Positions 1 to 8,691 are shown, counted from the first letter of the stretch. The stretch is DNA of 64,000 bases from Peteryoungia algae (GCF_030369675.1 NZ_CP128477.1:682001-746000); one strand, 5' to 3'. A program made the numbers and translations. Notes: generated by a model from the letters alone, not told the origin.

Positions 1-275
1 ATCAGGTCGGTCAGCACACGCTCGGCCGGACCGCTGCGCAGGATGAGGCGCGATCCGAGCGCGTCGATCGCCTGGCCAAGCGCCGTCAGCGAATGGTGCA
101 GCCACCAGCCTTGTGCTGCGCCGAGCGGCCCGGTTCCAGCCTCCTCGGGCTCGCGGATATAGAGAGGAAGGACGCGGAAACCTTCATCCGCGGCCGTCGC
201 TAGGGCTGCATGATCAGAAAGCCTGAGATCCTTGCGGAACCAGAGAATGAGCGTCTTGGCGGAAGTATGGGGCAT
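1..275 (-). CDS. phrB: Deoxyribodipyrimidine photolyase, N-terminal part (cut by window edge)
   Basis: Reading the minus strand from the ATG at 275 gives an open frame of 91 codons that runs off the window start without a stop. It begins MPHTSAKTLILWFRKDLRLSDH, and WFRKDLR followed by a short loop and the start of a Rossmann-like domain is the N-terminal signature of the photolyase/cryptochrome family. The next part (LPLYIREPEE, then GWWLHHSL) also follows the antenna-binding domain of class I CPD photolyases. These flavoproteins repair UV-made pyrimidine dimers using light. The FAD domain lies outside the window, so a cryptochrome-like role cannot be excluded. Confidence 0.85.
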   Translation of the reverse strand, partial: MPHTSAKTLILWFRKDLRLSDHAALATAADEGFRVLPLYIREPEEAGTGPLGAAQGWWLHHSLTALGQAIDALGSRLILRSGPAERVLTDL

Positions 276-376
276 GCAATGTCTTCTTTGTTGGCTTTGT
301 CTGCCATACGAAGACCAGCGGCGAAGGGATCATGCCGCAATCACGAATCTGTTGTGAATTCGGGTGAGCGCTCGCG

Positions 377-604
377 TCAGGCGGCAGGGCGCCCGGCGGC
401 CGTGCGGCGTGCCTGTTCTGCCCGGATCATGGCGAGGATCTGCTGGGCATTCTCGCGGACATAGAGACGATGCAGCTTTTCGGCGACCGGGGCGGTTGTC
501 AGCAGGCATGTGTAGCCTTCCCGCTCGTACCAGCGGAAATCCACCACATTGTCCATGTTGACGTGGAAGGGAAAGCCGTCCCCGTCGTGAAGCTCGAGCC
601 ACAT
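377..604 (-). CDS. Small conserved-looking hypothetical protein (75 aa)
   Basis: The frame is open further upstream, but I place the start at the ATG at 604 because a strong ribosome site (AAGGAGG, then 7 nt) lies directly before it. The product starts MWLELHDGDGFPFHVNMDNV, has a compact mixed alpha/beta look (VVDFRWYEREGYTCLLTT) and ends in a short basic Ala/Arg-rich tail. There is no signal peptide or membrane segment. I do not recognise a named family. It stands alone between the photolyase and tRNA-Asn, both also on the minus strand. Confidence 0.6.
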   Translation of the reverse strand: MWLELHDGDGFPFHVNMDNVVDFRWYEREGYTCLLTTAPVAEKLHRLYVRENAQQILAMIRAEQARRTAAGRPAA

Positions 605-753
605 CGGCCGTCCTCCTTGCATGCCATTTCGATAGGGCAGGCAAATAGCAGCCAAAGGTGAAGAGGAAGTTTCCCCGGTGTTGAACAATTCAGGGTGGTG
701 AGATCAGGCCCGCGAAATGACGGGCGCCAATGCCGGGCTTCTGGCCAGAAAGC

Positions 754-788
754 AAAAGGCCCGCCGCCTTGTTGAGGCGCGGGCCTTT
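754..788 (-). terminator. Rho-independent terminator after tRNA-Asn
   Basis: A GC-rich hairpin (AAAGGCCCGC...GCGGGCCTTTT read on the minus strand) lies 8 nt downstream of the tRNA-Asn 3' end and is followed by a T stretch on the minus strand. Confidence 0.75.
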
Positions 789-796
789 GAAAGAAA

Positions 797-871
797 TGGC
801 TCCCCGGGCCGGATTCGAACCGGCGACCTGTCGATTAACAGTCGAATGCTCTACCGCTGAGCTACCAGGGA
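797..871 (-). tRNA. tRNA-Asn (anticodon GTT), CCA encoded
   Basis: The minus strand folds as a complete 75-nt tRNA: acceptor arm TCCCTGG paired with the 3' end before an encoded CCA, D-arm AGCTCAGCGGTAGAGC, anticodon loop CTGTTAA with GTT, and T-arm with GGTTCGAATCC. GTT reads AAC/AAU codons, so this is tRNA-Asn. A consensus-like promoter lies upstream at 899-927 and a terminator at 754-788, so it looks like a single-gene unit. Confidence 0.97.
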
Positions 872-898
872 ACAGCCGCTTGGCGCGGTGTGAGCGGG

Positions 899-927
899 GT
901 AATACTGATGCTCGCCTCGTTTGCCAA
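899..927 (-). promoter_or_regulatory. Sigma-70-type promoter of tRNA-Asn
   Basis: On the minus strand TTGGCA (922-927) and TATTAC (899-904) are separated by exactly 17 nt and end 27 nt before the tRNA. Spacing and sequence fit the housekeeping sigma factor. Confidence 0.5.
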
Positions 928-1035
928 GCGGTTTTTCAAAAAAAATGTCATGCGCTTGTTTTTATTTGTGGGTTCACCATCTCTTTAAGGGTCGAAACAG
1001 GGCCGGAAAGCCCGAAAAACCGGGAGTTTCAACCT

Positions 1036-1317
1036 TTGCCGCAAAGACGCTATCGTCTCGACCAGGCGCGGGGCCGGCTTGTCCTTGGCCGTTTGGAGAT
1101 CCCCGTGCCACGCTCCCGGGGCGGCAGGATCGCGACCGGAACGGCGCTCGTGGGCGGCGGTTTCCTCGGTTTTTTGCCGATCCTCGGTTTCTGGATGGTG
1201 CCGGTCGGCCTCGTGGTCCTGTCGCATGACCTGTCTTTCGTGCGACGCAGGCGCAGGCGTGTGGCCATCTGGTGGCATCGGCGCAACAAGGGGTCGCGCA
1301 GCGATCTTGACGCCTGA
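1036..1317 (+). CDS. Small membrane protein of unknown function (about 93 aa)
   Basis: The frame carries a clear hydrophobic stretch (TALVGGGFLGFLPILGFWMVPVGLVVLS) between a basic N-terminal part and a very basic tail (FVRRRRRRVAIWWHRR), as expected of a small inner-membrane protein with one hairpin or one span and a cytoplasmic Arg-rich end. I have the impression that similar proteins occur in other rhizobia, but I cannot name a family. There is no in-frame ATG; the best start is the TTG at 1036, which has GGGAG 9 nt before it. A start further upstream is possible. Confidence 0.5.
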   Translation: MPQRRYRLDQARGRLVLGRLEIPVPRSRGGRIATGTALVGGGFLGFLPILGFWMVPVGLVVLSHDLSFVRRRRRRVAIWWHRRNKGSRSDLDA

Positions 1318-1468
1318 CGTCACAGGCCGGTCCGGCTTTTACCCCTGGGCACATGTCTTAGTGAAATGACCCCGCATCTTGCGTCCGCCTATTATGGGCG
1401 GACTGAGCCGGGAGACCGAACTGCGATTGCCGTGGTCGGTTCCGGCGCTGAGCCAAGGACTGGTCGAG

Positions 1469-1723
1469 ATGTGTAACCCACCCGAACGCATGATGATCCT
1501 GACGCCCGCGGATTTCCACATCATCGAGGGCGCGATGCGGGCGATGGCTCCGAAGCCGGATCGAATCATGATCGACGACGGTCACCGTGAGGCCGTCGGC
1601 CGGGCGGTCATCCGTCTCTACACCGCCGGTGTGACCGATCCGGTGCGTCTTGCAGATGCGGCGACCGTCATGGCGGCGACACGGCTTCTCGATCGTCGCC
1701 GGTGGTCGACGCAGGACGCCTGA
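1469..1723 (+). CDS. Small hypothetical protein (84 aa)
   Basis: The product contains a regular helical region (LTPADFHIIEGAMRAM, then REAVGRAVIRLYTAGVTDPVRLADAATVMAATRLLDRRR) with no signal peptide or membrane span. The start at 1469 is chosen because AAGGA lies about 10 nt upstream; 1490 (MMILTPADF) is the main alternative. The helical, DNA-binding-sized fold suggests a small regulatory or structural protein, but no function can be assigned. Confidence 0.5.
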   Translation: MCNPPERMMILTPADFHIIEGAMRAMAPKPDRIMIDDGHREAVGRAVIRLYTAGVTDPVRLADAATVMAATRLLDRRRWSTQDA

Positions 1724-1785
1724 AGCCTTCATGAGGTGGGCAAGGGCGGTCCGCCGGGAGGCATCAAAATTCGCAGAAATTCCCC

Positions 1786-1814
1786 TTGCGCTCTTTCTCG
1801 ATCCGTTCTAAATG
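1786..1814 (+). promoter_or_regulatory. Promoter of tRNA-Cys
   Basis: TTGCGC (1786-1791) and TAAATG (1809-1814) are 17 nt apart and lie 31 nt before the tRNA-Cys 5' end, a normal distance for a tRNA transcript with a short leader. Confidence 0.45.
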
Positions 1815-1845
1815 CCGCCCACCACACGCACTTTTATACCCGGAT

Positions 1846-1919
1846 GGCCTCGTGGCGGAGTGGTGACGCAGAGGACTGCAAATCCTTGTACCCCGGTTCA
1901 ATTCCGGGCGAGGCCTCCA
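1846..1919 (+). tRNA. tRNA-Cys (anticodon GCA), CCA encoded
   Basis: A complete 74-nt cloverleaf: acceptor GGCCTCG paired with CGAGGCC, D-arm GCGGAGTGGTGACGC, anticodon loop CTGCAAA with GCA, T-arm GGTTCAATTCC, discriminator T and encoded CCA. GCA reads UGU/UGC. No variable-arm expansion, so not a Ser/Leu tRNA. Confidence 0.97.
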
Positions 1920-2147
1920 TCCGAACCTTCAACATCTTTCAGGTTTTCCGGCATTTCAGGCGGTCGCGCGCTGTGGCGCCTTCGCGCATGCACCTGCGTT
2001 TCGCTCTCAAGGTGAGGGCGCGCAACATGCTGCAACCGCGATATTCTCGTGTGCGAGGGGAAGAGCGGCTTGAAAGCGTCCCGGCCTGCAATTAAAGACA
2101 CGGGGGCAAGTAGCCGCTATGGCCGGTCGACACGGGGCGCGAATAAG

Positions 2148-2819
2148 ATGATGGATTACGCAGCAGCACGCACCAAGATGGTGGACAATCAGATCAGGAC
2201 CACGGATGTCACATCCCATTCCGTCCTGAACGCCTTCCTCACGGTGCCGCGCGAAGCCTTCGTTCCGGCCGAGCTGAAGCCGCTCGCTTATATCGATGAG
2301 GACACGCAGGTCTGTCCGGCCCGGGATGGCAGCCCGGCCCGCTACATCATGGAGGCGTCGCCGCTCGCCAAGCTCCTGCAACTCGCCGCCATCACCAAAG
2401 ATGACCTTGTGCTGGAGATCGGTTGTGGTGCGGGTTATGCCGCTGCCATCCTGTCGCTTCTGGCTGGCTCGGTCGTTGCGACCGAAAGCGACGAGGCGCT
2501 GGTCACCAAGGCGACCGAAAAGCTCTCCGAACTCGGCTACGACAATATCGCCGTCGTTTCGGGCAGGCTCGAAGACGGTTATGCCGCAGAAGCCCCATAC
2601 GATGTGATCTTCGTCAACGGTGCCGTTGAGGAACTGCCGGAAGCGATCCTGTCGCAGTTGCGTGAAGGCGGCCGTCTGGTTGCCGTCGTTGGCTATGGCA
2701 ATGCGGCCCGCGCCCGCCTCTATGTCAAGAATGGCGGCATGACCTCCTACACCGAATATTTCAATGCCGCCGTGAAGCCGCTGCCCGGCTTCCGCAAGGC
2801 TGCCGAATTCGTCTTCTGA
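2148..2819 (+). CDS. Protein-L-isoaspartate O-methyltransferase family protein (first of two)
   Basis: A 223-aa SAM-dependent methyltransferase. Motif I is seen as VLEIGCGAGYAAAILS around residues 87-102, followed by an acidic motif (VVATESDEAL). The N-terminal part (MVDNQIRTTDVTSHSVLNAFLTVPREAFVP) matches the Pcm lineage seen upstream of popZ/valS in rhizobia rather than the surE-linked Pcm at 25635. Pcm enzymes methylate damaged L-isoaspartyl residues; whether this divergent copy does so is not shown. The start at 2148 (ATGATG) gives the expected family N-terminus, although its ribosome site is weak. A terminator follows at 2844. Confidence 0.8.
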   Translation: MMDYAAARTKMVDNQIRTTDVTSHSVLNAFLTVPREAFVPAELKPLAYIDEDTQVCPARDGSPARYIMEASPLAKLLQLAAITKDDLVLEIGCGAGYAAAILSLLAGSVVATESDEALVTKATEKLSELGYDNIAVVSGRLEDGYAAEAPYDVIFVNGAVEELPEAILSQLREGGRLVAVVGYGNAARARLYVKNGGMTSYTEYFNAAVKPLPGFRKAAEFVF

Positions 2820-2843
2820 GACGTGATCCGGACGACCCTATTC

Positions 2844-2869
2844 AAAGGCCCGCCGCGTGCGGGCCTTTT
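2844..2869 (+). terminator. Rho-independent terminator after pcm-like gene
   Basis: AAAGGCCCGC, a 5-nt loop, GCGGGCCTTTT: a perfect GC-rich stem with T run, 24 nt after the stop codon. Confidence 0.85.
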
Positions 2870-3014
2870 CGTGATGGCCAAACAAAACTGTGCATCACGA
2901 CAATTCCTGCAGCAGGCGTGATTTTTTTCGGCAAGTGCGTATCCTAGGGTGAGCGCGAATCGGCTCGGCAGCAATCTGCCCGGTCGACAGTTTCTGAGGA
3001 CAACGGGGATTAGT

Positions 3015-3968
3015 ATGGCTCAGCCAAGCGTAGCGCGTGAACCGTCCATGGAAGAGATCCTGGCATCCATCCGCCGGATTATCGAAAGCAATGATCCGGT
3101 GAATGGCGGAAGCCTGTCGCAGGATGCGTCTGATCTCACAGACGAGGACGGTGCCGACGACGCCGACATGGGTTATGATGGCGGCGAATTCGTTGCGGCC
3201 AATGATGCCGGTCCGTCTTTTTCGATGTTTGACCGGGAAATCCCGCGTGTCGAAGTCGAGCCACGCCGTGAAGCGCCGCAGGCCGAAGGCGACGACATGC
3301 CCAAGAGCGTGTCGCTTGCCGATCTCGCGGCCCGTGTGCGCTCGGCCTCCGAACGCATTGAGCGGCCCGTTCAGGCCCCGAGCCGTTCGGAAATGCCTGG
3401 CATGCCGGAAGCCTTGCGTCGTGAGCCGGCTGCAGAAGCCCGTGATGCCCGTCCTGTCGAGACACCTTCGATGACGGCGCGGCTCGCCGAAATCCGTCAG
3501 CCCGATCTGCGCGCATCTTTCGCCGCCGAGCCTGTGGCGCCTGCCGCGCAGCGCGCGCTGCCAGAGGGGGAACACACGTCTTTTGCAGCGCCGGAAGCGT
3601 CGATGGCCCGCATTGCATCGGTCGAGGTGCGCGTCGAGCGTGCTGCACCTGCCGCGGAGCAGCCGGTGTCCGAAGCACAGGAGGAGATGTCGATGGATGC
3701 GCCGGAACTTGAGCCCCGCGCCGAACCCGAAAGCGAAGCCCGCGACCTGACTGCGCTGGTTTCGGCCGCAACGGTCGAGCAGGTCTCACGTTCCTTCTCT
3801 GAACTGGCTGCTGCCTTCGACGGCACCGAGCGTCGCTCGCTCGATGAAATGGCGGAAGAAATGCTGCGTCCCATGCTGAAGGACTGGCTGGACGACAACC
3901 TGCCGACGCTGGTGGAGCGCCTCGTGCGCGAAGAGATCGAACGCGTCGCCCGCGGCCCGCGACGCTGA
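3015..3968 (+). CDS. popZ: Polar organizing protein PopZ (DUF2497 family)
   Basis: A 317-aa protein with the PopZ architecture: a short conserved N-terminal helix (residues 6-25, SVAREPSMEEILASIRRIIE), a long, acidic, Pro/Ala-rich disordered middle, and a conserved C-terminal helical block (LDEMAEEMLRPMLKDWLDDN and VERLVREEIERVA). In Caulobacter the helix binds partners such as ParB and the C-terminus drives self-assembly into a polar matrix; in Agrobacterium PopZ marks the growing pole. The location directly before valS is the usual rhizobial one. The start at 3015 is the one that leaves the conserved N-terminal helix at the terminus. Confidence 0.9.
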   Translation: MAQPSVAREPSMEEILASIRRIIESNDPVNGGSLSQDASDLTDEDGADDADMGYDGGEFVAANDAGPSFSMFDREIPRVEVEPRREAPQAEGDDMPKSVSLADLAARVRSASERIERPVQAPSRSEMPGMPEALRREPAAEARDARPVETPSMTARLAEIRQPDLRASFAAEPVAPAAQRALPEGEHTSFAAPEASMARIASVEVRVERAAPAAEQPVSEAQEEMSMDAPELEPRAEPESEARDLTALVSAATVEQVSRSFSELAAAFDGTERRSLDEMAEEMLRPMLKDWLDDNLPTLVERLVREEIERVARGPRR

Positions 3969-3991
3969 CCGTAGCCCCTTCAGGGATCATG

Positions 3992-4017
3992 GGCCGCTCG
4001 CAAGAGCGGCCTTTTTT
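3992..4017 (+). terminator. Rho-independent terminator after popZ
   Basis: GGCCGCTC / GAGCGGCC stem with 4-nt loop and six T residues, 23 nt after the popZ stop. Confidence 0.9.
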
Positions 4018-4082
4018 ATTGACTTGGTTTTGCCAGTCCTGTTTACCAACCCACATCCAGAACTCGAATATCCGGTCGGAAA

Positions 4083-7013
4083 ATGCTCGAAAAGACCTAT
4101 GATTCAGCCGCCGTCGAACCGAAGATCGCGAAAGCCTGGGAGGAGGCGGACGCCTTCCGTGCCGGCGCCAACGCGAAGCCGGGCGAGGACACCTTCACCA
4201 TCGTGATCCCGCCGCCGAACGTGACCGGTTCGCTGCACATGGGGCATGCGCTGAACAACACGCTGCAGGACATCATGGTCCGCTTCGAGCGCATGCGCGG
4301 CAAGGACGTTCTGTGGCAGCCGGGCATGGACCATGCCGGCATCGCGACCCAGATGGTGGTCGAGCGCAAGCTTGCTGAAAACGGCCAGAACCTCTCGCGC
4401 CGTGACATGGGGCGCGACGCCTTCATCGAGAAGGTCTGGGAGTGGAAGGAAGAATCGGGCGGCCTGATCTTCAACCAGCTGAAACGTCTTGGCGCCTCCT
4501 GCGACTGGTCGCGCGAACGCTTCACCATGGATGAGGGCCTCTCGGCCGCCGTGCTCGAGGTTTTTGTCACGCTCTACAAGGAAGGGCTGATCTATCGCGG
4601 CAAACGGCTGGTCAACTGGGATCCCAAGTTCGAAACCGCGATTTCCGATCTCGAGGTCGAGAACAAGGAAGTTGAAGGCCATATGTGGCACTTCAAGTAC
4701 CCGCTCGCCGGTGGTGAAACCTATACCTATGTTGAGAAGGACGAGGACGGCAACGTCACCTTCCAGGAGGAGCGCAACTATATCGCGATCGCGACCACGC
4801 GCCCCGAAACCATGCTTGGGGACGGCGCGGTGGCTGTCCACCCCTCGGACGAGCGTTATGCCGATATCGTCGGCAAGCTCTGCGAGATCCCCGTGGGCCC
4901 GAAGGAACATCGCCGCCTGATCCCGATCATCACCGACGAATATCCGGATCCGAAGTTCGGCTCGGGCGCCGTCAAGATCACCGGCGCACACGACTTCAAC
5001 GACTATCAGGTCGCGCGCCGCAACAAGATCCCGCTCTATCGCCTGATGGATACCCAGGCGAAGATGCGTGAAGACGGCGAGAACTACGCCGACTACGCCG
5101 CTCGTGCCCTGGAGATCGCAAGGTCCGGCCTGCTGCCGAACGAGGCTGAGGTCGATGACATCAATCTGGTGCCGGAGGAATATCGCGGTCTCGACCGCTA
5201 CGAGGCCCGCAAGCGCATCGTCGATGCGATCAATGCAGAAGGTCTCGCCGTCACCGTCAAGGACGGGGAGGGCAATGATATTCCCTTCGTCGAGAGCAAG
5301 AAGATCATGCAGCCCTTCGGCGACCGCTCCGGCGTCGTCATCGAGCCGATGCTGACCGACCAGTGGTTTGCCGACGCAAAGACGCTCGCCGAGCCGGCAA
5401 TCGCTTCCGTTCGCGAGGGCCGCACCAACTTTGTCCCGAAGAACTGGGAAAAGACCTATTTCGAGTGGATGGAAAACATCGAGCCCTGGTGCATTTCGCG
5501 CCAGCTCTGGTGGGGCCACCAGATTCCGGCTTGGTACGGTCCGGATGGTCAGGTCTTCGTCGAGAAGACCGAGGAAGAGGCGCTGCATTCGGCGATCCAG
5601 CACTACATCGCCCATGAGGGTCCGTGGAAGGCCTGGGTTGAGGAGAAGCTCGAGAATTTCCAGCCCGGCGAGATCCTGACCCGCGACGAGGATGTGCTCG
5701 ACACCTGGTTCTCATCGGCGCTCTGGCCCTTCTCGACGCTCGGCTGGCCCGAGAACACGCCGGCACTGGCGAAATATTACCAGACCGACGTGCTGGTCAC
5801 GGGCTTCGACATCATCTTCTTCTGGGTTGCCCGAATGATGATGATGGGCCTGCACTTCATGAAGGACGAGGACGGCAATCCGGTCGAGCCCTTCCACACG
5901 GTCTATGTCCACGCGCTCGTCCGCGACAAGGCCGGCCAGAAGATGTCGAAGTCGAAGGGCAATGTCATCGACCCGCTCGACCTGATCGATGAATATGGTG
6001 CGGACGCCCTGCGTTTCACGCTGGCGATCATGGCCGCCCAGGGCCGCGACGTGAAGCTCGACCCGGCCCGCATCGCCGGCTACCGAAACTTCGGCACAAA
6101 GCTGTGGAATGCCACCCGCTTCGCCGAGATGAACGGTGTGAAGGCCGATCCGACCTTCCTGCCGGAAACGACATCGCTGGCGATCAACCGCTGGATCCTG
6201 ACGGAACTGGCGCGCACCGAGAGCGAAGTGACGGAAGCAATCGAAAGCTACCGCTTCAACGATGCGGCCAGCAGCCTCTACCGCTTTGTCTGGAACCAGT
6301 TCTGCGACTGGTATCTGGAACTGCTGAAACCCATCTTCATGGGCGAGGACGAGACGGCGAAGAAGGAAGCGCAGGCTTGCGCTGCCTATGTGCTGGAACA
6401 GATCTACAAGCTCCTGCATCCCTTCATGCCTTTCATGACCGAAGAACTCTGGGCGCATACGGCAGGCGAAGGCGCATCTCGTGACCTGCTGCTTTGCCAT
6501 GCTGACTGGCCGGCGCCGGAATTTTCCGACGAGAATTCGGCAGCCGACATCAACTGGCTGATCGACCTCGTGACCGGCATTCGCTCGGCGCGCTCCGAGA
6601 TGAACGTGCCCCCGGGTGCGACAGCACCGCTCGTCGTGGTCGGCGCCAATGGCGTCACCCAGGAGCGGCTGCTCCGGCACGAGGCATCGATCAAGCGTCT
6701 CGCCCGCGTCGAGGCGATCACCGTGGCTGATCTTGCCCCGAAGGGGGCCGCCCAGATCGTTGTCGGCGAGGCGACCGCCTGCCTGCCGCTCGGCGCGCTG
6801 ATCGATCTCGGCGCGGAAAAGGCCCGCATCGAAAAGGCGATTGCCAAGGTCGACCAGGAAATGGCCCGTATCGCCGGCAAGCTGAACAATGAAAAGTTCG
6901 TCGCCAATGCCAATCCCGATGTCGTCGCCGCGGAGCGCGAGCGTCACCAGGAGCTGGAGGTGCAAAAGGCAAGCCTGGAGACGGCCCTGAAGCGGGTTGT
7001 CGAGGCCGGGTAA
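4083..7013 (+). CDS. valS: Valine--tRNA ligase
   Basis: A 976-aa class I synthetase that charges tRNA-Val. Seen in order: HIGH-type motif HMGH at residues 52-55 within PPPNVTGSLHMGH, the large CP1 editing domain (ATTRPETMLGDGAVAVHP), the WCISRQLWWGHQIP and DVLDTWFSSALWP blocks, KMSKS at 620-624, an anticodon-binding domain, and a C-terminal coiled coil (RIEKAIAKVDQEMARIAGKL) typical of ValRS. Length is normal or slightly long for the family. It is preceded and followed by terminators and is probably transcribed alone. Confidence 0.98.
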   Translation: MLEKTYDSAAVEPKIAKAWEEADAFRAGANAKPGEDTFTIVIPPPNVTGSLHMGHALNNTLQDIMVRFERMRGKDVLWQPGMDHAGIATQMVVERKLAENGQNLSRRDMGRDAFIEKVWEWKEESGGLIFNQLKRLGASCDWSRERFTMDEGLSAAVLEVFVTLYKEGLIYRGKRLVNWDPKFETAISDLEVENKEVEGHMWHFKYPLAGGETYTYVEKDEDGNVTFQEERNYIAIATTRPETMLGDGAVAVHPSDERYADIVGKLCEIPVGPKEHRRLIPIITDEYPDPKFGSGAVKITGAHDFNDYQVARRNKIPLYRLMDTQAKMREDGENYADYAARALEIARSGLLPNEAEVDDINLVPEEYRGLDRYEARKRIVDAINAEGLAVTVKDGEGNDIPFVESKKIMQPFGDRSGVVIEPMLTDQWFADAKTLAEPAIASVREGRTNFVPKNWEKTYFEWMENIEPWCISRQLWWGHQIPAWYGPDGQVFVEKTEEEALHSAIQHYIAHEGPWKAWVEEKLENFQPGEILTRDEDVLDTWFSSALWPFSTLGWPENTPALAKYYQTDVLVTGFDIIFFWVARMMMMGLHFMKDEDGNPVEPFHTVYVHALVRDKAGQKMSKSKGNVIDPLDLIDEYGADALRFTLAIMAAQGRDVKLDPARIAGYRNFGTKLWNATRFAEMNGVKADPTFLPETTSLAINRWILTELARTESEVTEAIESYRFNDAASSLYRFVWNQFCDWYLELLKPIFMGEDETAKKEAQACAAYVLEQIYKLLHPFMPFMTEELWAHTAGEGASRDLLLCHADWPAPEFSDENSAADINWLIDLVTGIRSARSEMNVPPGATAPLVVVGANGVTQERLLRHEASIKRLARVEAITVADLAPKGAAQIVVGEATACLPLGALIDLGAEKARIEKAIAKVDQEMARIAGKLNNEKFVANANPDVVAAERERHQELEVQKASLETALKRVVEAG

Positions 7014-7040
7014 GCCGCTACGCATCGGGAATGAAATTCT

Positions 7041-7067
7041 AAAGGCCGGGTCTGCGATCCGGCCTTT
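7041..7067 (+). terminator. Rho-independent terminator after valS
   Basis: AAAGGCCGG...CCGGCCTTT stem-loop starting 28 nt after the valS stop; the T run is short. Confidence 0.75.
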
Positions 7068-7448
7068 AGCTTTTGCAGACGAAGGGCGAGTTCGGGCAGA
7101 AGAATGCTGCACTGCATAACGATTCTGGCCGATATCAGGGTCATCTGGGGACCGCTTCAGATTATTGCGAATGCAACTGCCTGAAATTTGCGCTTTGCGA
7201 TCATCGGCCAGCCTGTTGCGTTCCGGCAACGCCACTGCGCTTGCTTGGAATAATGTTCTTTCCAAGATCAAATTTTCCCGGCCTGACGAAAAAAATATCC
7301 AAGCGGTGGCATGTTTTACGTGCGCGTCAAAAACGTTACGTAAAAATTTCGATGATGGAACAATGGTGTGACGGCGATCACCGGATTGTCATTCTGTCGC
7401 ACATGTCTACTATCGCAAATCACAGTTTTGCCGGAATTGGGGAGAGAC
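7068..7448. other. Long intergenic region upstream of fadL with two inverted repeats
   Basis: No convincing gene in these 381 bp. Composition is more AT-rich than the surroundings. Two dyads are visible: CTTGGAA (7244-7250) with TTCCAAG (7260-7266), spacer 9 nt; and TTTTACGT (7314-7321) with ACGTAAAA (7338-7345), spacer 16 nt. Both lie in the expected promoter/operator zone of the gene at 7449, but I cannot assign a regulator. Confidence 0.4.
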
Positions 7449-8669
7449 ATGGCGAACCACTTGATGAAGACAACCGCCCTCGGGCTGATCGCAGCATGCG
7501 CATTCGTGGGAGGCGCGCAGGCAGGCGGTCTTGAACGTGGCGGCTACAACATCGATCTTCTGTTCGATCCTGGCCAGTACACGTTCGAAAGCGGCGTGGT
7601 CTATGTTGCGCCAGATAGAACTCTGAAGAACGTAAGAGACACGGATGCAACCTCTCAACCCGGTGGCCTTAGCTTAAACGCTCGACCAAACTCCGTCGAT
7701 GAAACTGAGAGCTATTTCGTTCCTCGCGTTGGTCTGAAGGCCACTCTTACTGAGGGCGTGGAGTGCTTGGCGGACTACTCGCAACCCTGGGGAGCGCACA
7801 CGAAGCCCGGTTCAAATTGGGCTGGCGCTAACCAAAACATTGAGACTAAGGTTAATAGTCACAATTATGGGTTGACCTGTTCCTACAGATTCGATCTCGG
7901 ACCTGGTCAGGTGCGCATAATTGGCGGCGGATTTTATCAGCAGGTCGATGGCTTTAAAGAGCGGCTGGTGATCGATCCGGTTGCCGCCGGTTTGGGTAGT
8001 CTAACGGGTGTTGGCCGACTGGACCTTGAGGGCGATGGTTACGGTTTTCGGGTGGGTGCGGCCTACGAGATTCCGGAATACGCACTGCGCGCAAGTCTCG
8101 TTTACAATAGCCAAGTTAAGCTGGATGACATAACTGGTACACTTGACCTGCGCCAAGTTGGCCAGACGGTCGAGAATGTGTATGGCTCTGCCGAGATGCC
8201 AGATTCGCTTGAGCTGAAACTACAGTCTGGTATCGCTCCGGACTGGCTCGCATTTGGTTCCGTGAAGTGGACAGACTGGAGCCAGTTGCAGAAGGTGCGT
8301 TTCTACCGTGTTGGCACTACGACGGAGCGCACGTCACTCGATCTCGGCTATCGCGACGGCTGGACGGTCAGCGGTGGTATCGGTCACAAGCTGAATGACC
8401 AGTGGAGTGTCGCGGGCTCGGTAACTTGGGATCGTGGCACCTCTCAGGGCTTCGGCGCTCAGAGCGACACATGGACCTTCGGCACCGGCGTATCGTACAC
8501 GCCGACCGATAACGTAGAGTTCCGCTTGGCCGGTGCATTAAGTATTCTGACGTCTGGCAGCTCTGGAGCCGTTACCATCGATGGCGAATCCTATGGAAGC
8601 GACGTGTCCTACGACTACGGCACGGACTTGGCGGCCGCAGTTTCCACCTCCCTCAAGGTCCGCTTCTGA
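7449..8669 (+). CDS. OmpP1/FadL/TodX family outer-membrane protein
   Basis: A 406-aa beta-barrel protein. It has a Sec signal peptide (about residues 1-25, ending VGGAQA) and the alphaproteobacterial FadL-type mature N-terminus (GGLERGGYNIDLLFDPGQYTFES). Amphipathic strands follow to the end, and it finishes with Phe (SLKVRF), the outer-membrane assembly signal. The family moves hydrophobic compounds such as long-chain fatty acids across the outer membrane; the substrate here is unknown. GGGGAGAG directly before 7449 supports the start. The middle of the gene is compositionally unlike its neighbours (57 G+C in the 120 bases 7801-7920), whereas the ends look normal. Confidence 0.88.
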   Translation: MANHLMKTTALGLIAACAFVGGAQAGGLERGGYNIDLLFDPGQYTFESGVVYVAPDRTLKNVRDTDATSQPGGLSLNARPNSVDETESYFVPRVGLKATLTEGVECLADYSQPWGAHTKPGSNWAGANQNIETKVNSHNYGLTCSYRFDLGPGQVRIIGGGFYQQVDGFKERLVIDPVAAGLGSLTGVGRLDLEGDGYGFRVGAAYEIPEYALRASLVYNSQVKLDDITGTLDLRQVGQTVENVYGSAEMPDSLELKLQSGIAPDWLAFGSVKWTDWSQLQKVRFYRVGTTTERTSLDLGYRDGWTVSGGIGHKLNDQWSVAGSVTWDRGTSQGFGAQSDTWTFGTGVSYTPTDNVEFRLAGALSILTSGSSGAVTIDGESYGSDVSYDYGTDLAAAVSTSLKVRF

Positions 8670-8691
8670 GCATCGCTGAGGAAAATGTGTC

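Noticed and set aside
1736..2095. Open frame spanning tRNA-Cys
   Set aside because: It runs through the tRNA gene and has no ribosome site.
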